This document shows positions 6,525-10,276 of a stretch of 10,276 nt of DNA, piece by piece. A model generated the notes under the pieces. That model made no database searches. It saw only the letters and a list, made by a program, of their open reading frames with translations, and was not told where the DNA came from. The stretch comes from Alphaproteobacteria bacterium (GTDB lineage: Bacteria > Pseudomonadota > Alphaproteobacteria > Sneathiellales > Sneathiellaceae): positions 1-10,276 of the forward strand of contig SBHH01000062.1 in NCBI GenBank assembly GCA_006226265.1, written 5' to 3'. The translations under genes were made by a program, and so were the position numbers. Positions within the stretch are counted from its first letter, which is position 1. Each line of letters starts with the position of its first letter.

Positions 6525-7661
6525 TTAGAGCGGCTGCTCCTGCCCGCCGATCCAGCATTTTTGAACCGATCCGGCATTGTCCAGCAGAAGAAGATCGGCC
6601 CGCGCCCCGACCGCGATGCGGCCTGCATCGAGGCCGAGGAAGGCTGCCGGCACGCTCGACGCCATGGAAAGCGCGGCGGCCTCGCTCTGGCCAAGTAGCC
6701 CCGCCGTGTTCCGGACGGCCCGCGCCATATCGAGGGCGGACCCCGCAAGCACACCGTCCCTTGTTGCAAGCCGCCCGTCTTTCAGCAGGATTTCACTGCC
6801 TCCGAAGGAAAAACCCGTCATGTCCGTGCCCACCGTTGCCATGGCATCAGTCACCAGCATCATGTGGCCCGCGCCTTTCGCCCCTATGGCGGCTTTCAGG
6901 GTCGCCGGATGCACATGATGGCCGTCGGCAATGATGCCGCAATAGACATCCGCTGTTTCAAGCGCCGCACCGATAATCCCAGGCGCGCGGCTCTCCATCG
7001 GCGGCATGGCGTTGAAAAGATGGGTAATGCCCGTAACACCCGCCTTGAAGGCCGCCTTGGCCGTCCCATAATCGGCGATGCTGTGCCCGGCGGAAACACG
7101 AATGCCGGCCCCCGCGAACAAGGCGATATCCTCCAGAAGAACACGTTCGGGGGCAAGGGTGACAAGGACATGGCCAAGGCTCTTCTGCGTCGCCAGCTCA
7201 AAAAACCCGGGATCGACGGCACGCAACTTGGCCGCGTCATGCACGCCTTTCTTTGCGGGATTGAGATAAGGACCCTCAAAATGAATACCGCGGATGCCGG
7301 GCAGGCCTTTTCGAATGGCCTCCGATACAAGCGCCGCGCAGCGGACCATCACCTCGAAATCATCGCTGATCACCGTCGGAAGGAGGGAGGTCGTGCCGAA
7401 CCGCCGGTGCGCTTTGGCCATTTTTTCAAGATCCGCAAGGCTTGTGCAGTCATTAAACATCACGCCCCCGCCGCCGTTCGCCTGAATATCGACGAACCCC
7501 GGAACGAGCGCGCCGCCCGCAAGCCTCTCGATATTCATATCGTCCGGCAGCATTTCGAGGGGCGTCAGGGCCGTAATCATCCCCCCCTCCATCACGAGAG
7601 CAAGATCATTCCGCCACCCCTCTTCCGTCAAGATCTTCTGGGCACTCAAAGCCTTCATCAT
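6525..7661 (-). CDS. nagA: N-acetylglucosamine-6-phosphate deacetylase
   Basis: Cytoplasmic amidohydrolase of 378 residues that removes acetate from N-acetylglucosamine-6-phosphate, giving glucosamine-6-phosphate. Recognised landmarks: VPGFVDIQANGGGG, with Gln60 and Asn62 where other amidohydrolases have His-x-His (the E. coli-type single-metal variant); metal ligand Glu129 in IHFEGPYLN; His193 in AGHS; His214 in THLFNAM; substrate-binding DGHHVHP at 247-252; and catalytic Asp272 in VTDAM. All key residues are present and the length is normal. The start overlaps the kinase stop codon as ATGA, so the two genes are coupled. Two adjacent ATG codons (7661 and 7658) follow GGAGGGG; the second has the better spacing. 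Kinase then deacetylase is the order of reactions in amino-sugar use. The deaminase NagB is not in the window. Confidence 0.95.
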   Translation of the reverse strand: MMKALSAQKILTEEGWRNDLALVMEGGMITALTPLEMLPDDMNIERLAGGALVPGFVDIQANGGGGVMFNDCTSLADLEKMAKAHRRFGTTSLLPTVISDDFEVMVRCAALVSEAIRKGLPGIRGIHFEGPYLNPAKKGVHDAAKLRAVDPGFFELATQKSLGHVLVTLAPERVLLEDIALFAGAGIRVSAGHSIADYGTAKAAFKAGVTGITHLFNAMPPMESRAPGIIGAALETADVYCGIIADGHHVHPATLKAAIGAKGAGHMMLVTDAMATVGTDMTGFSFGGSEILLKDGRLATRDGVLAGSALDMARAVRNTAGLLGQSEAAALSMASSVPAAFLGLDAGRIAVGARADLLLLDNAGSVQKCWIGGQEQPL

Positions 7662-8566
7662 TTCCCCTCCCGCCGGTTGCGGTTCTGAAGACCGGTTCCT
7701 TCCCTCAACATGCGCCAGGCGCCCTCGAAGGTATCGCCTTTCGGATCGGTCAGGCGCGCGAGACTGTCATCGGAGAGCCAGGGACGGATCGGCCCGGCCA
7801 GTCCGCCGATATGACAAATCTTCTGAAGGCCGCGCGATTTCAGCGCCTCAAGAAGTTCATCGACTTCGGCGGCGACCGTCATGATCAGCTCACGTGCAAC
7901 ACCGTCGCCCGCATCGGCAGCTTCGAACAGGATCGGCGCGAAGGCCCCGAAGTCGGCGGGCCGCGCATCTCGCGCCCAGCGGGAAACCTCGCCCGGCGTC
8001 GTGCCGATCTGCTCCAGCACCGCATCGCACCCGGCGGAGGAGGGACGAAGGCCATCCAATGCCTGCAGGGCGCGGCGAACGGCAAGATGGCCAAGCCTGG
8101 CGCCCGATCCCTGATCGGAGATGGCGAAGCCCCAGCCGCCGAACTCAAATGTCTCATCGTCGATTTTTCCGAAGGCGCAGGCCCCCGTGCCGGTAATGAG
8201 AAGGCCGCCGTCACCGCCCGCAAAAGCGCCGATCTGCGCAACGAAGGCATCCGTTTCGCCGGTCAGGCTCGCAAAAGGATGGGCGGTTTCGGTGAATTCC
8301 CGCCGAACTGCGGGTTCATTCAGTCCGGCCACGGCGAGAGAGGCCTGAAGATTGGATAAGGGCGTTGGATTATCAAGCACCTCCAATGCCTCTCGGGCCG
8401 CGCGAAAAACCTCGCTCAATGCCGGGGCGAGACCGGCGGAGACATTGGCGGGACCGCCGGTGCCTTCCGCAAGACGTTTACCGTCCGCCGAAAGCAGCCG
8501 CACGCGGCACCAGCTGCCGCCGCAATCTGCCACCAGATATGTCGGCTTTTCCGCCTCTTGCCCCAT
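7658..8566 (-). CDS. BadF/BadG/BcrA/BcrD-family kinase, probable N-acetylglucosamine kinase
   Basis: Sugar kinase of the ASKHA fold, predicted to phosphorylate N-acetylglucosamine (or glucosamine) with ATP. I choose the ATG at 8566 (302 residues) because AAGGG lies 8 nt upstream; the ATG at 8587 would add seven residues but has its AAAGG only 2 nt away. Motifs: phosphate loop VADCGGSWCRVRL at 12-24 (Asp14, Gly16, Gly17); NVSAG at 41-45; the likely catalytic Asp106 in ETDAFVA; ITGTGACAFG from 124; SDQGSGARLG at 150-159; and the C-terminal HIGGLAGP adenosine motif. The length is normal. The 4-nt overlap with nagA fixes its role in amino-sugar catabolism more firmly than the sequence does. It is the first gene of the minus-strand cluster and diverges from pobA. 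The exact sugar remains inferred. Confidence 0.87.
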   Translation of the reverse strand: MGQEAEKPTYLVADCGGSWCRVRLLSADGKRLAEGTGGPANVSAGLAPALSEVFRAAREALEVLDNPTPLSNLQASLAVAGLNEPAVRREFTETAHPFASLTGETDAFVAQIGAFAGGDGGLLITGTGACAFGKIDDETFEFGGWGFAISDQGSGARLGHLAVRRALQALDGLRPSSAGCDAVLEQIGTTPGEVSRWARDARPADFGAFAPILFEAADAGDGVARELIMTVAAEVDELLEALKSRGLQKICHIGGLAGPIRPWLSDDSLARLTDPKGDTFEGAWRMLREGTGLQNRNRREGK

Positions 8567-8624
8567 TCTTTTTTCCCTTGGCCCCATCGCCTTTAAAGTA
8601 ATTTCTTATTTCCTTTGCCCCAAT

Positions 8625-8637
8625 TTGAAATTCGGTT
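8625..8637. repeat. Copy 2 of the 13-nt sequence shared with the GntR upstream region
   Basis: TTGAAATTCGGTT differs at one base from the copy at 3773-3785 and has the same orientation relative to the minus-strand genes. It lies 58 nt before the chosen start of the kinase. Its left part also forms AATTT-G-AAATT (8622-8632), a short inverted repeat. It is a candidate shared operator for the GntR/FCD regulator. Confidence 0.35.
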
Positions 8638-8656
8638 GGCCGATTTGGGACGATAG

Positions 8657-9895
<1,239 letters not shown>

Positions 9896-9901
9896 GCGTT
9901 A

Positions 9902-9957
9902 GGGGCGGCGCAGCCTATTAAAGCCGTCCTCCCGGCTTACGCGCTGCCCCCTTTTTT
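9902..9957 (+). terminator. Intrinsic terminator of pobA
   Basis: GGGGCGGCGC (9902-9911) pairs with GCGCTGCCCC (9941-9950), nine Watson-Crick pairs and one G-U, and six T follow at 9952-9957. The enclosed segment holds its own hairpin, AGCCG with CGGCT (9922-9926 and 9933-9937), making a branched structure. It starts 7 nt after the pobA stop codon. Read on the minus strand only the inner hairpin has a weak T-rich tail, so it serves the sulfatase-like gene poorly if at all. Confidence 0.85.
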
Positions 9958-9966
9958 CGTTCCGCC

Positions 9967-10276
9967 CTACCAGACGCCGAAATAGATACCGCGCTTCTTC
10001 GCGGTATCGGTCCGTTTCTCGATATCCTCATGGGAGATGGTGGTTCGGTTGCGGCGTTTGCGCAGCCAGTCGTTCAGGATATCCTCCATCTCGATCAGGA
10101 TGGCGGCATGATCCTCTGACTGGCCGAGATCATGTAACTCCTTTGGATCGGTTTCCAGATCAAAGAGTTGCGGATCATACTTGTCATAAGAGATGAACTT
10201 CCAGCGATCCGTCCGGACCATATAGGCGCGCGCCTCGTCAGGTGCCAGCCCGAGCGTAAGCCGCGCGCCCCGGAAG
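9967..10276 (-). CDS. Sulfatase-superfamily hydrolase, C-terminal fragment (cut by the window edge)
   Basis: Only the last 102 residues are in the window; the frame is open to the right edge and the start lies beyond it. The visible part shows the conserved C-terminal block of arylsulfatases and phosphonate monoester hydrolases: YMVRTDRWKFISYD, then PQLFDLETDPKELHDL, the strand-and-loop segment after the catalytic domain. A basic tail (RKRRNRTT) and the ending RGIYFGVW follow. The catalytic Cys/Ser and metal ligands would be upstream, so sulfatase cannot be separated from phosphonate or phosphate ester hydrolase here. It converges on pobA and is not in its operon. It could be linked in function to the SsuABC-like transporter, whose relatives carry sulfur or organic acid compounds, but that is inference only. 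Confidence 0.8.
   Translation of the reverse strand, partial: FRGARLTLGLAPDEARAYMVRTDRWKFISYDKYDPQLFDLETDPKELHDLGQSEDHAAILIEMEDILNDWLRKRRNRTTISHEDIEKRTDTAKKRGIYFGVW

Noticed and set aside
5604..6698. 364-codon plus-strand frame opposite the binding protein and the end of nagA
   Set aside because: Runs across two well-supported genes and their promoter; composition typical of antisense reading of GC-rich genes.

Overview
The window looks like chromosomal DNA of an alphaproteobacterium. The coding DNA is GC-rich and the spacers are AT-rich. Two perfect CtrA-type sites (TTAA-N7-TTAAC) sit in spacers at 134-149 and 1143-1158. The catabolic genes (BadF-type sugar kinase, NagA, FCD-type GntR regulator, PobA) fit that group. 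I cannot name a genus. I see no tRNA, rRNA, CRISPR array, insertion sequence or prophage gene.

Left part (1-3007, + strand): a spacer with the first CtrA-type site leads into an unrecognised, very acidic 187-residue protein (376-939). A second AT-rich spacer with a 21-bp inverted repeat and the second CtrA-type site leads into a 592-residue membrane sensor kinase (GTG start at 1229). The kinase has two membrane segments, a PAS domain and an intact HATPase domain. Its H-box is degenerate, with isoleucine where the phosphorylated histidine is expected. This pairing of a DivL-like feature (a histidine kinase fold without the His) with a CtrA box is the most interesting signal in the window.

Central part (3039-8566, all - strand, read from right to left): a BadF-family amino-sugar kinase overlaps nagA by 4 nt. 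After an 84-bp gap with a good -35 element comes a SsuA/NMT1-like binding protein with a Tat-type signal peptide. Its ATPase and permease follow, tightly packed. After a short hairpin with a T tract at the permease stop comes a GntR/FCD regulator. Kinase plus NagA would turn N-acetylglucosamine into glucosamine-6-phosphate and acetate; no deaminase (NagB) is in the window. The transporter belongs to the nitrate/sulfonate/taurine/pyrimidine-precursor group, not to a known sugar group, so its substrate is an open question. A 13-nt sequence, with one mismatch, lies upstream of both the kinase and the regulator and could be a shared operator.

Right part (8567-10276): a 147-bp divergent spacer with a 14-bp inverted repeat separates the kinase from pobA (4-hydroxybenzoate 3-monooxygenase, + strand), whose active-site residues are all present. 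A strong intrinsic terminator follows. A convergent gene running off the right edge encodes the C-terminus of a sulfatase-superfamily hydrolase.
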